DNA from: Hoeflea marina
GTDB lineage: Bacteria > Pseudomonadota > Alphaproteobacteria > Rhizobiales > Rhizobiaceae
Direction: 5' to 3'
NCBI RefSeq assembly: GCF_003182275.1
Contig: NZ_QGTR01000005.1
Location: 62,001 to 126,000, forward strand
Length of the DNA: 64,000 nucleotides
Part shown: piece by piece, positions 8,370 to 16,757 of the stretch
How positions within the stretch are numbered: position 1 is the stretch's first letter
How the letters are laid out: each line of letters begins with the position of its first letter
Notes under the pieces: generated by a model
The model's database searches: none
What the model was told of the DNA's origin: nothing
What the model saw: the letters and a program-made list of their open reading frames with translations, nothing else
Program-made: the position numbers and the translations under genes

Positions 8370-9083
8370 ATGCGAAACGCCCCGCCGCGCACAACCGTCT
8401 TGAAACGGTTGCGCCGGATTGTGCATTATGCACTCAAGACTTTGACCCTGCTGCTCATCGGCATCGTCGCGCTTGGCCTGATCGGCTTCTTTCGCTTCAC
8501 CGACCGGATCGCCACATTGTCGGTGCCGGCCGACACCGGGTCGGTGGAAGCGATCGTCGCATTGACGGGCGGCTACCAGCGCATTGACCAGGCGCTGGAA
8601 CTGCTGGAAGACGGCATCGGCCAGCGGCTGCTGATCTCAGGCGTCAATCCGGCGACATCCGGGCCCGAATTGCAGCGCGTGACCGGCGCCAACGGGCGAA
8701 TGTTCGCCTGTTGCGTCGACATCGGCTATGAGGCGCTCGACACCATCGGCAATGCCAACGAGACCGCTCACTGGATCCGCGAGAAGGGCTATCGCAGGGT
8801 GCTGGTGGTCACCAACAATTACCACATGCCGCGCAGCCTGCTCGAACTCGCCGAGGCGAGCCCCGACGTCACCTTCCTCGCCTATCCGGTCAGCCTCACC
8901 GATCTCAGGACCCAGGAGTGGCTGGGCGATCCGATCGCGCTCAGGACGCTGGTCATCGAATATTTCAAGTACAGCTTCGCGCGGCTGCGCAGCTGGTCCG
9001 GCGCCAAGACCGCCGGCACCGGCCTGCGCGCCGACGCGGCCCGGCCCAAGCCCAGGACCGCCTCGGTCATGCTGGCCGAGTGA
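8370..9083 (+). CDS. YdcF/SanA/ElyC-family protein (DUF218)
   Basis: One membrane segment near residues 20-42 (TLTLLLIGIVALGLIGFF) is followed by a DUF218 domain: SVEAIVALTGGYQRIDQALEL, then LLISGVNP, ETAHWIREKGYRRVLVVTNNYHMPRS. These are the conserved core motifs of the YdcF/SanA family, inner-membrane proteins tied to envelope integrity or peptidoglycan-lipid carrier metabolism, with unsettled chemistry. The frame is open from 8148. ATG 8328, 8340 and 8370 are all possible; 8370 leaves a short basic N terminus before the membrane helix. None has a strong ribosome site. Confidence 0.8.
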   Translation: MRNAPPRTTVLKRLRRIVHYALKTLTLLLIGIVALGLIGFFRFTDRIATLSVPADTGSVEAIVALTGGYQRIDQALELLEDGIGQRLLISGVNPATSGPELQRVTGANGRMFACCVDIGYEALDTIGNANETAHWIREKGYRRVLVVTNNYHMPRSLLELAEASPDVTFLAYPVSLTDLRTQEWLGDPIALRTLVIEYFKYSFARLRSWSGAKTAGTGLRADAARPKPRTASVMLAE

Positions 9084-9184
9084 AAGAATTTCTCCCGCTC
9101 CGGTTTTCGCGTCTGCCGTCATGGTGTAACCGGAATGCTTGACGGCTCCGCCCCGGGCGCCGGCAGCGCCAGAACGGGAATTTC

Positions 9185-9967
9185 ATGATCGCCATCCGCT
9201 CCATTCTCTTCAACGCAGCCTTCTACCTCAACCTGATCGGCCGCATGGTCGTGCTCAGTCCGGTCTTCTTTCTCTCGAGCCACAGGAAGGCCTGGCGGGT
9301 CCCGAAGGACTGGGCGATGTCCAACCACTGGCTGATGGACAAGATCGTCGGCACCACTTTCGAGATCGAGGGCCTGGAGAACATTCCCGCCGGCGCCTAC
9401 ATCTTCGCGCCCAAGCACCAGTCGTTCTGGGACGCCTATGCGCTGCTGCCGTGGCTTGACGATCCGGTCTATATCCTCAAACGCGAGCTGCGCTGGATTC
9501 CGCTGTTCGGCCAGTACATCACCAAGATGAACATGGTTCCGGTCAACCGCGGCGCCAAGGGCAAGGTGATGACGGCGGTGATGGAGCGCACCAAGCAGGA
9601 AATGCGCAAGGGCCGCCAGCTCATCATCTATCCCGAGGGCACCCGGCGCCCGCCGGGTGCGGCGCCGGACTACAAATACGGCATCGCCAGACTTTACCGG
9701 GATCTCGACGTGCCTGTGGTCCCCGTGGTCATGCATCCGGGCCTGTTCTGGCCGCGCCGCAAGTTCCTGCGCTTCCCCGGCCATTTCAAGGTCCGCATCC
9801 TGCCGGCGATACCGGCGGGGATCGATCCTGACGTGTTCATGAAGCGCTTGATCGACGAGATGGAGAGCGCCAGCGACGCGCTGCTGGTGGAAACCATCCG
9901 CGCCAATCCGCAGCTGCCGCTCCGCGAGGACGCGAAGCGCCGCATGGCCGAGCTGACGGCCCGCTGA
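9185..9967 (+). CDS. plsC: 1-acyl-sn-glycerol-3-phosphate acyltransferase
   Basis: An inner-membrane acyltransferase of 260 residues that converts lysophosphatidate to phosphatidate. It has an N-terminal hydrophobic segment, the catalytic H-x4-D motif in KHQSFWD (about residues 78-84), the acyl-acceptor region PVNRGAKGK and the EGTR motif (about 150), as expected for PlsC. It follows ftsEX and the YdcF gene on the same strand, a familiar Rhizobiales order, and is convergent with the ChaC-like gene. Length is normal. Confidence 0.92.
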   Translation: MIAIRSILFNAAFYLNLIGRMVVLSPVFFLSSHRKAWRVPKDWAMSNHWLMDKIVGTTFEIEGLENIPAGAYIFAPKHQSFWDAYALLPWLDDPVYILKRELRWIPLFGQYITKMNMVPVNRGAKGKVMTAVMERTKQEMRKGRQLIIYPEGTRRPPGAAPDYKYGIARLYRDLDVPVVPVVMHPGLFWPRRKFLRFPGHFKVRILPAIPAGIDPDVFMKRLIDEMESASDALLVETIRANPQLPLREDAKRRMAELTAR

Positions 9968-10023
9968 GGCCCGCGCGACGGACCAGCGACGGCAGTTGGC
10001 AAGGTGTCGTGGCCCAGAGGCCT

Positions 10024-10563
10024 TCAGTCACTGACGCCGGGCAAGGCGCCCACGATCGCCTCGAGCCGGTGGTCGCGGATACGCAATCCGCGCAGATGGT
10101 CGACGGTGTTGCGGACATACGCCTCGTTCGGTCCTGACTGCCCCACCGCGCCCCTGACGGATCTGACCGCATCCTCGGTCGACAGCGGCCCGGAATACTG
10201 CACGTGCCTGCGGTCGACCACATAGGCCACCGCCTGCACATCAATGCCCGTTTCCAGCCGGACCCGGTGGCTGGTCTCGAGATACACGCTGGTGACGAGT
10301 TCGCGGGCGCGCAGATAGGCCATCACCGCGTCGCGATCCTGGCCGAGCACCCGGAAGGCGAGCCCCCGACAGGAGCCGCCGCGGTCCAGGCCGAGGACCA
10401 GGCCAGGCCGTTCCGGCGTGCCGCGATGCACATGCGACCATACGCAAAGCGCGCGATGATAGCCGCGCAGCAGCGCCATGCGGGTCTCGACATGGTCGAA
10501 ACCCGGCCGCCACATCAGCGAGCCATAGCCGAAAACCCAGAAATCATTCGCATTCATCATCAC
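10024..10563 (-). CDS. ChaC-like gamma-glutamylcyclotransferase
   Basis: A 179-residue protein of the glutathione-specific gamma-glutamylcyclotransferase family, which splits glutathione into 5-oxoproline and Cys-Gly. The substrate-binding loop FGYGSLMW opens the protein and the RGYHRALCVWS motif follows. The proposed catalytic acid lies in YLRARELVTSVY (Glu near residue 90). In related genomes this gene neighbours DUF2125, tyrC and hisC; here those genes start about 9.7 kb away, after an accessory block. Confidence 0.88.
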   Translation of the reverse strand: MMMNANDFWVFGYGSLMWRPGFDHVETRMALLRGYHRALCVWSHVHRGTPERPGLVLGLDRGGSCRGLAFRVLGQDRDAVMAYLRARELVTSVYLETSHRVRLETGIDVQAVAYVVDRRHVQYSGPLSTEDAVRSVRGAVGQSGPNEAYVRNTVDHLRGLRIRDHRLEAIVGALPGVSD

Positions 10564-10739
10564 CCATTTGCCCCAGACACGCGGTCAGGGCAAGGGCGCC
10601 TGCGCTCACCGGCTGATGACCCAGCCTGCCATGCGCGCCGAAGGCTGGCGGCCACCGGCAAAGGCAGAAGCTTTCGTGCGGAAGGCGGCGGCCGGGACTG
10701 GCCGCCGCCTTCAACGCTGTCTCAGGCCGGGCATCGGCC

Positions 10740-11084
10740 TCAGCGGACGGCGGACACCACCACCTCGATGAGCACGTTCGGGCCCAGTTCGGCGACTCCG
10801 ATCGTCGCGCGGGTCGGCAGATGCTCGGCCTCCAGCCATTCGAGCCAGGCTTCGTTCATGCCGTCCTTCTGCGCGAAATCAGTGATGTAGAGCATCGCGG
10901 TGACGAGTTTTTCCTTTGACGAGCCGACCTCAGCCAGCAGTTTCTCGATCTTGGCGCAGATCTGCGCGGTCTGGCCCTTCATGTCGAGGCTGAGATCGTC
11001 CGCGATCAGGCCGCCGAAATGCAGGATGCCGCCGGCTTCGACGACGCGGTGATTGATGCGCGTGGGGATGTATCGCTGAACCAA
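10740..11084 (-). CDS. RidA-family enamine/imine deaminase
   Basis: A 114-residue Rid/YjgF/UK114 protein. The conserved Arg is present in LPTRATIGV, and the strand after it reads VLIEVVVSAV. RidA proteins hydrolyse reactive enamine/imine products of PLP enzymes and amino-acid oxidases. Being the last gene of an operon for two amine-oxidase-type flavoproteins, it very likely handles the imine they make. The start is TTG at 11084, with AAAGGA about 8 nt upstream. It lies 66 nt downstream of the first flavoprotein gene. Confidence 0.87.
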   Translation of the reverse strand: MVQRYIPTRINHRVVEAGGILHFGGLIADDLSLDMKGQTAQICAKIEKLLAEVGSSKEKLVTAMLYITDFAQKDGMNEAWLEWLEAEHLPTRATIGVAELGPNVLIEVVVSAVR

Positions 11085-11150
11085 GGTATTGTCCTTTCTT
11101 GGGGTGGTTTCGGAACAGGCCCGGCCTGCGGTCCAGACGGCAAAGCCGGC

Positions 11151-12284
11151 TCAAACGGCAAAACGGGCAATGGAAAAGGGTGTGATCGGCGCCTGGGTCG
11201 CCCCGGTGGCGATCAGTTCGGCCATCAGTTCGCCGACGCCCGGCCCCATCTGGAAGCCATGCGCCGAGAAGCCAAAGGCATGGTAGAGACCCTCGTGGCG
11301 GGCCGAAGGACCGATGACGGGGATGTCGTCGGGCATGCGGCCCTCGACGCCCGACCAGCTGCGCACGATCGAGGCCGAGCGCATGACCGGAAACAGGCTC
11401 ATCGCCGTTTCGGCCGTCAGCTGCAGCTCGTTGAACAGGATTTCGGATCGGTTTGCATGCCGGTCGGCTCGACCCCGCCGTCCGCCGCCGATGACGACGG
11501 TGCCGTTCGGCATCTGCTTGAACGACAGCGGCCTGCCCGCGGCTCCCACCACGGCATCGCAGAAATGCGGAACCCGGTTGGTCACCAGCATCATAGGGGC
11601 GATGGCCTCGACCGGCGCGGCTTCGCCGAGCGCGCCTGCGATCGCGCCGGCCCAGGCGCCGGCGGCATTGAGCAGCCTGGGTGCCGCGAACACCCCGTCC
11701 GCTGTCTCGACCTGCCAGACTCCGTCGGATCGATGGATGCGGCCGGCCTGGCAATGTTCGTAGAACCGCGCCCCCTTCTCCATGGCCTTGCGCTGGATGG
11801 CGAATGTCGTCTTGTAGGGCTGCGCGAAACCATCCTTGAGGCTCGCCAGCCCTCCCACCGCATGATCGGAGATGGCGGGCAGGTGCCGGCGCAGTCCGGC
11901 ACGGTCGAGAATGATCTCGTGGTCGTAGCCCATCGCCTGAAGCTCGCCGGCGCGCTGCGACAATCCGGCCAGTTCGGCGTCCGTCTCGGCGACCTTGATC
12001 TGAGGCGCGATCTGGAAGCCGCAATCGTCATCGAGAAGGTCGGCAATGCCGTACCAGATCTGCATCGAGCGCTGCGAGATCGGAATCTCGGCGTGGTGGC
12101 GTCCAAGCCGCCGCACGCCTCCCGCATTGGTGCCCGAGGCGTGGCGGGCCACCGTGTCCTTTTCGAGCACTGCCACCGAGAGCCCGCGCAGGGACGCGAA
12201 AAGTGCTGCGGAAGAGCCGTGGATTCCGCCGCCGACGACGACCAGGTCAAAGCCTCGCGTCCCGCTTCGGCCGGCGGGAGTCAT
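11151..12284 (-). CDS. FAD-dependent DAO-type oxidoreductase (beta-like subunit 1)
   Basis: A 377-residue flavoprotein of the D-amino-acid/glycine/sarcosine oxidase fold. The dinucleotide-binding motif VVGGGIHGSSAA opens the protein, with the acidic strand end VLEKD, and the C-terminal FAD contact lies in GFSAHGFQMGPGVGELMA. Such proteins oxidise C-N bonds of amino acids, opines or N-methyl amines. The start at 12284 overlaps the stop of the upstream alpha-like gene by 4 nt (ATGA), so the proteins probably form one complex. It is about 24% longer in open frame upstream, but that part is out of context. The substrate is not visible from sequence. Confidence 0.88.
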   Translation of the reverse strand: MTPAGRSGTRGFDLVVVGGGIHGSSAALFASLRGLSVAVLEKDTVARHASGTNAGGVRRLGRHHAEIPISQRSMQIWYGIADLLDDDCGFQIAPQIKVAETDAELAGLSQRAGELQAMGYDHEIILDRAGLRRHLPAISDHAVGGLASLKDGFAQPYKTTFAIQRKAMEKGARFYEHCQAGRIHRSDGVWQVETADGVFAAPRLLNAAGAWAGAIAGALGEAAPVEAIAPMMLVTNRVPHFCDAVVGAAGRPLSFKQMPNGTVVIGGGRRGRADRHANRSEILFNELQLTAETAMSLFPVMRSASIVRSWSGVEGRMPDDIPVIGPSARHEGLYHAFGFSAHGFQMGPGVGELMAELIATGATQAPITPFSIARFAV

Positions 12285-13693
12285 GCCGCGGCGTCGCCGC
12301 TTGCGGCGCGCGGCGCGTCCTCGTCCGGTGCGTAGGCGGCAAGTTCCGCCAGGGTGATCGGCTTGATCGGCGGACGAATCCGGTAGTAGCCCGTCTCCTC
12401 CGGCGTCTCGCCCTTCCGGTCGGCGATGATCTGGGCGACGGCCAATCCGCAGACACGCCCCTGGCATGGTCCCATGCCGGCGCGCAGCATCGATTTGATC
12501 TGATTTGGACCCGGTGCGCCAAGGTCGACCACCGAGCGGATTTCGCCAGCCGTTACCTCTTCGCAGCGACAGATCAGGGTGCTGTCGGCCGGCGCGAGGA
12601 TTTCGGGTGCCGGCGCATAGATCGTCTCCAGCATCGGCCGGACGGACTTGTCGCGGGCAATCCCGGCCTGAAGCCGTCGGATCCGCTCTGTCCCCACGCG
12701 CCTGCCCTGGTCTTCCGCGATCAACAATGCGGCAAGCCGGCCCTGCAGCGCCGCAGGTCTGGCGCCATTGATGGCCGCGCCGTCGCCGGCGACATAGATG
12801 CTGTCGGCGGAGGTGCGGAACCGCGCGTCGAGCACGGGGTGGAAGCAGGCCTGTGCCGCATCCCAACGGTGCTCCGCGCCCACCAGCCTCGTGATCTGCT
12901 GGTTGGGCACCACGCCCTGATGCAGCGCGATGGCATCCGTTTCGATGCGGTGCTGCCTGCCGCCCGAGCTGAACGTGATCGCCTCGGCCTGCGTCGAGCC
13001 CTCGATGGCGAGCCCGGTGGCGTTGGCATAGACCGGAACACCGGCCGCCTTCACCCGCGCGATCATCGCCAGGCCCTTGAACAGATACTCGCGCGCCCGC
13101 AGCGCGCCTGGAAGATGGCGCAATCCGGCGACAATCCTGCCGCGCGGGAGATTTTCGACGATCGCCGCCGGTCGCGCGCCGGCAGCGATCATCTGCGTGG
13201 CCACGAGCCACAGCAGCGGGCCGGCGCCAGCCAGAACGCAGTTGTCCCTGACGATGCCCGAGCTCTTGAGCAGGATCTGCAGCGCTCCGGCCGTGGTCAC
13301 GCCGGGAAGCGTCCAGCCCGGAATCGGCATCGGCCGTTCCAGCGCGCCGGTGGCCACCAGGATGGCCGAGGGATTCATCTGCTGCGCCCTGCCGCCGCGG
13401 CTGAAGTCCACCGATCGGTCCGATCCGATGTTCCAGACCAGCGTGTCTGGCAGATACTCCGCCGCGCTCGAGCGGAAGCTTTCGGTGAGCGAGCGGCCGG
13501 CCGCGTAATCCTTGCCGAGTACGGCAAGCCGTTTCGGGCTCGCGGTTTCGATGCCGCGGTAGATCTGGCCGCCGGGGCGCGATTGCTCGTCCATGACGCT
13601 CACCGACAGGCCGAGCCCGGCCGCCTCGGTGGCCGCGGCGATTCCCGCCGGCCCGGCGCCGATGACCAGCAGGTCAACCGACCGCGCGCTCAC
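12281..13693 (-). CDS. FAD/NAD(P)-dependent oxidoreductase, HcnB/OoxA-like, with BFD-type [2Fe-2S] domain
   Basis: A 470-residue subunit with an N-terminal FAD site (LLVIGAGPAGIAAA), a second nucleotide-binding region near residues 140-170 (VLAGAGPLL) and a C-terminal domain with CRCEE ... GPCQGRVCG, a four-Cys BFD-like [2Fe-2S] pattern. This build is that of hydrogen cyanide synthase HcnB, opine oxidase subunit A and the alpha subunit of D-hydroxyproline dehydrogenase. The GTG start at 13693 overlaps the preceding stop (GTGA); the extra open frame to 13753 looks non-coding. It would pass electrons between the DAO-type subunit and the small ferredoxin-like subunit. Confidence 0.88.
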   Translation of the reverse strand: MSARSVDLLVIGAGPAGIAAATEAAGLGLSVSVMDEQSRPGGQIYRGIETASPKRLAVLGKDYAAGRSLTESFRSSAAEYLPDTLVWNIGSDRSVDFSRGGRAQQMNPSAILVATGALERPMPIPGWTLPGVTTAGALQILLKSSGIVRDNCVLAGAGPLLWLVATQMIAAGARPAAIVENLPRGRIVAGLRHLPGALRAREYLFKGLAMIARVKAAGVPVYANATGLAIEGSTQAEAITFSSGGRQHRIETDAIALHQGVVPNQQITRLVGAEHRWDAAQACFHPVLDARFRTSADSIYVAGDGAAINGARPAALQGRLAALLIAEDQGRRVGTERIRRLQAGIARDKSVRPMLETIYAPAPEILAPADSTLICRCEEVTAGEIRSVVDLGAPGPNQIKSMLRAGMGPCQGRVCGLAVAQIIADRKGETPEETGYYRIRPPIKPITLAELAAYAPDEDAPRAASGDAAA

Positions 13694-13992
13694 AGCTCCA
13701 GCTCCGCACGGCCCTGCTGGCGGCGGACGACAAGCCCCTCGCGCACCTCGCACATGCAGGCCTGCCTGTTGGGTTGGCCGTCGATTTCGACCAGACAGTC
13801 GAAACAGGCGCCCATCATGCAGTAGATGCCGCGGGGAGCGCCGGACACCGGCGAATCGCGCAGATCGACGATGCCGGCGGCGGTCAGCGCCGCCGCGACG
13901 CTGTCGCCTTCCTGCGCCTGCACCGCCAGGCCCTCGAATTCGAAGCTGATCGTGCGGACTTCTTCAATGCGCCGCGCGCGTGACGGAACCAT
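13690..13992 (-). CDS. small [2Fe-2S] ferredoxin-like subunit (HcnA/OoxG-like)
   Basis: A 100-residue protein with the plant-ferredoxin-type cluster pattern YCMMGACFDC followed by QACM: four Cys in C-x4-C-x2-C-x(n)-C spacing. It matches the small gamma subunit of opine oxidase or hydroxyproline dehydrogenase-like complexes, equivalent to the N-terminal domain of sarcosine oxidase alpha. The start at 13992 has AGGAGG 7 nt upstream, and the gene overlaps the upstream DAO gene by 29 nt and the downstream one by 4 nt. It should carry electrons from the flavin to the chain. Confidence 0.9.
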   Translation of the reverse strand: MVPSRARRIEEVRTISFEFEGLAVQAQEGDSVAAALTAAGIVDLRDSPVSGAPRGIYCMMGACFDCLVEIDGQPNRQACMCEVREGLVVRRQQGRAELEL

Positions 13993-15103
13993 CTGCGAAC
14001 CTCCTGGAAGAAAAAACGTCGAGTTCGGAATCGAGCTTGCCGCGCGCCAGCATCGGCGCCAGCGAGAGCGCGTGCGCGCCCGCCAGCGTGACGCCGGAAT
14101 GGCAGTTGACGGAAAACGCACCGGGATGGCTCTCCGACTCCTGGTAGATCGGACATCCGTCCGGGCTGAGGATGCGCACGGCGCCCCAGCTGCGCACGAT
14201 GCGGGCACCGGCCAGCGCCGGGAACGATCGCACCGCATCGCGGGCGATCCTGGTCAGCACCGGCGTCTCGCTGTCGGTCGAATAGCCGGTGTCCTCATGG
14301 CTGTCGCCGATCATCACCGTGCCCTCCGTCGTCTGGCGCAGCACATGGGTCGGCATCGGCAGCAGCGGCCGGATCCGCTCGGTGACGAGAATTTGGCCTT
14401 TTTCCGGAATCAGCGGCACGTTCAGGCCGAGCGACGGTCCAAGCCACTTGTTGCCGTGCCCGGCCGCCAGCACCACCTTGCCGCCGCGAAAGCTGCCCTT
14501 GGCGGTCCTGACCACGAAGCCCGATCCGTCGCGCTCGACCGCCTGCGCCTTGGCATCGGAGACGTAGCGTCCGCCCCGCGCAGCCAGTCCGGCGTGCAGC
14601 GCGCGCAACAGCTTCAGCGGGCTGGCATGTCCGTCATGGGGCGAATAGCTCCCGGCGATCACATCGGGACCGAGGCCGGGAAAAATCCCGTCGAGCGCCT
14701 TCCGGTCCAGCAGCTCGACGCCGTAGCCAAGCGCGCCGTTGACATTGTGCATGCGGTTGATCTGCGCCCGCTTCGCCTCGAGCGCCGCCTCGGACAGCAG
14801 GAAATGCAGCCCGCCAGGCTTCTGGTATTCCGGCGAAACGCCGCTTGCCGCTTCCAGCTCGTCGGCAAAGTCGGTCCACAGGTCGGCCGACTGCCGGGTC
14901 CAGCGGGCATATTCGGACATGCCGTCGCCCTTCGACTGCACCCAGACCAGGCCGAAGTTGCCGCGGCTGGCGCGCAGCGCCACGTCGCCCTCGTCAATCA
15001 CCGTTACCCGCTCGCCCAGCCGGGCCAGGCCCCAGGCCAGCGCGGCTCCTACCAGGCCGCCGCCGACCACCAACGTGTCGGCACCGTCATCCGTATCGCT
15101 CAT
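13964..15103 (-). CDS. FAD-dependent DAO-type oxidoreductase (beta-like subunit 2)
   Basis: A 379-residue DAO-fold flavoprotein: LVVGGGLVGAALAWGLA, the acidic strand end VIDEG, then ASRGNFGLVWVQ, and a C-terminal FAD contact in NCHSGVTLAGAHALSLAP. It is clearly related to, but not a copy of, the second DAO gene at 11151-12284. It resembles HcnC/OoxB-type catalytic subunits. The ATGA start overlaps the stop of the permease gene and its end overlaps the ferredoxin-like gene by 29 nt, so translation is coupled throughout. Two different DAO subunits for one alpha and one gamma subunit is unusual. Confidence 0.88.
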   Translation of the reverse strand: MSDTDDGADTLVVGGGLVGAALAWGLARLGERVTVIDEGDVALRASRGNFGLVWVQSKGDGMSEYARWTRQSADLWTDFADELEAASGVSPEYQKPGGLHFLLSEAALEAKRAQINRMHNVNGALGYGVELLDRKALDGIFPGLGPDVIAGSYSPHDGHASPLKLLRALHAGLAARGGRYVSDAKAQAVERDGSGFVVRTAKGSFRGGKVVLAAGHGNKWLGPSLGLNVPLIPEKGQILVTERIRPLLPMPTHVLRQTTEGTVMIGDSHEDTGYSTDSETPVLTRIARDAVRSFPALAGARIVRSWGAVRILSPDGCPIYQESESHPGAFSVNCHSGVTLAGAHALSLAPMLARGKLDSELDVFSSRRFADGSVTRAAH

Positions 15104-15900
15104 TTGGCGCCTTCTCCGATCAAGAGTCTGTCCAGGCCGTAGATCCGGTCGACCAGCAGCATGACCGCCACGGTGAACAGGATGGCCACCGCCGACACCG
15201 ACGCCACCAGCGGATCCGTGGTCTGCGCAATATGGGAAAACAGCCGGACCGGCAATGTGGTGGTCGAGGGGTTGACGATGAAGATGGTCACCGTGACCTC
15301 GTCGAAGCTGGTGATGAACGCCAGGACCCAGCCGCCGATGATCCCCGACAGGATGGATGGCATGGTGATGCGGCGGAAGACGGTCCAGTCGGACGCGCCC
15401 AGCGCGACGGCTGCCTTCTCCACCGCCCGGTCCAGCCCGGACAGCGAAGCCAGCACCAGCCGCAGCACGAAGGGGGTGACGATGATGGCGTGACAGACCG
15501 CCAGGCCGGAGAATGTGCCGTTGAACCCGATCAGGGTCAGGAACCGGAGAAAGGCAATGCCGAGCACCACTGTCGGCACCATCAGCGGCGACATGAAGAA
15601 AGCCAGCAGCGCTTCGCGGCCGTGGAAGCGGCGGCGGTCGATCGCCATGGCCGCCGGCACAGCCACCAGCGTCGCCAGTGTCGCCGAGACCACGCCAAGC
15701 TTGAGGCTGTTGATCGCCGCGTCGATGAAGTCCGGATTGTCGAGGATCGCCCGGAACCAGCGCAGCGACAGGCCGCTGGGCGGAAACTCCAGATAGCCGG
15801 TCGGCGTCACCGAGACGCCGAGCACGACGATGATTGGCGCCAGCATGAACAGCGCGAACAAGGCCATGAAGCCGATGGCGAACGGACCGTTGCGTCTCAT
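15100..15900 (-). CDS. ABC transporter permease, PotC-like
   Basis: A 266-residue inner-membrane permease of the spermidine/putrescine (MOI/PotC) type, with six hydrophobic segments. The EAA loop near residues 165-185 reads EKAAVALGASDWTVFRRITMP, the contact for the ATPase. The start at 15900 (MRRNGPFAIG) overlaps the upstream permease stop by 4 nt (ATGA), which rules out the longer frame to 15942. It forms the transporter with the permease at 15897-16757, the ATPase at 16754-17815 and the binding protein at 18005-19039. Confidence 0.92.
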   Translation of the reverse strand: MRRNGPFAIGFMALFALFMLAPIIVVLGVSVTPTGYLEFPPSGLSLRWFRAILDNPDFIDAAINSLKLGVVSATLATLVAVPAAMAIDRRRFHGREALLAFFMSPLMVPTVVLGIAFLRFLTLIGFNGTFSGLAVCHAIIVTPFVLRLVLASLSGLDRAVEKAAVALGASDWTVFRRITMPSILSGIIGGWVLAFITSFDEVTVTIFIVNPSTTTLPVRLFSHIAQTTDPLVASVSAVAILFTVAVMLLVDRIYGLDRLLIGEGAK

Positions 15901-16757
15901 GCGTAGGACCTCCCGAAGCGGGCTTCGACCAGCCTGTTCCAAGCCACCATGACCACCACGATGGAGACCATCAGCAGAATGGCGATGGCAGCGCCGAGCG
16001 GCCAGTTGAGCGTGTTCATGAACTCGTCATAGACCGAGGTCGCCACCACCTTCACCCGTCGGCCGCCAAGAATGGCCGGGGTGGCAAAGGCGGAAGCCGA
16101 CAGGGAGAACACGATCAGCGAGCCCGACAGCACGCCCGGCATGGCCTGCGGCAGGACGATGCGGCGGAAGATGGTGAGCGGCGACGCGCCGAGGCTTTCA
16201 GCGGCCGCCTCGGTGGCCGGATCCTGCCTTTGCAGGGCGGCCCAGACCGCCAGCACCATGTAGGGCACCATCACATGCACGAGAGCCAGCACGATGCCGC
16301 CCGACGTGTACATCATCTTGATCGGGGCCTCGATCACGCCGAGATCCATCAGGAATGTGTTGATGACGCCGCGGTTGCCGAGAATGATCGCCCAGCCCAG
16401 CGTCCGCACCACCACCGAGATCAGCAGCGGCCCGAGGATGATCAGGATCATCACCGACCGGAATCCGGGGCGCATCCTGTTGAGGAAGTAGGAGGCGGGA
16501 GCGCCGATCAGAACGCACAGCACGGTTGTGGCCAGCGCGATGGCGAAGGTTCGCCCGAAGATCTCGTAGAAGTACCAGTCGCCGAGCACCTCGGCGTAGC
16601 TCGCCAGGCTGACGCTGTCGTCGATGCCGCCATAAAAATCGAAATGGCGGAACGACAGCACCAACGTCATGATCAGCGGCGCCAGCAGGAACGTGGTGAA
16701 CAGCACCAGCGCCGGCGCCGACAGCGCCCAGTGCCGGTAGTCGGTGCGCGCGCTCAT
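15897..16757 (-). CDS. ABC transporter permease, PotB-like
   Basis: A 286-residue permease of the PotB type. Six membrane segments can be placed, the first at about 10-32. The EAA loop reads EAAAESLGASPLTIFRRIVLP (split here for reference: EAAAESLGAS then PLTIFRRIVLP) near 188-208. The start at 16757 overlaps the ATPase stop by 4 nt (ATGA); the open frame further upstream is a shadow of the ATPase gene. It pairs with the PotC-like permease to make the transmembrane channel. Confidence 0.92.
   Translation of the reverse strand: MSARTDYRHWALSAPALVLFTTFLLAPLIMTLVLSFRHFDFYGGIDDSVSLASYAEVLGDWYFYEIFGRTFAIALATTVLCVLIGAPASYFLNRMRPGFRSVMILIILGPLLISVVVRTLGWAIILGNRGVINTFLMDLGVIEAPIKMMYTSGGIVLALVHVMVPYMVLAVWAALQRQDPATEAAAESLGASPLTIFRRIVLPQAMPGVLSGSLIVFSLSASAFATPAILGGRRVKVVATSVYDEFMNTLNWPLGAAIAILLMVSIVVVMVAWNRLVEARFGRSYA

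Noticed and set aside
11019-13825. Long plus-strand frames (438 and 540 codons) across the dehydrogenase operon
   Set aside because: They mirror the DAO and HcnB-like genes, which have clear FAD motifs and ATGA overlaps; the plus-strand products show no motif.
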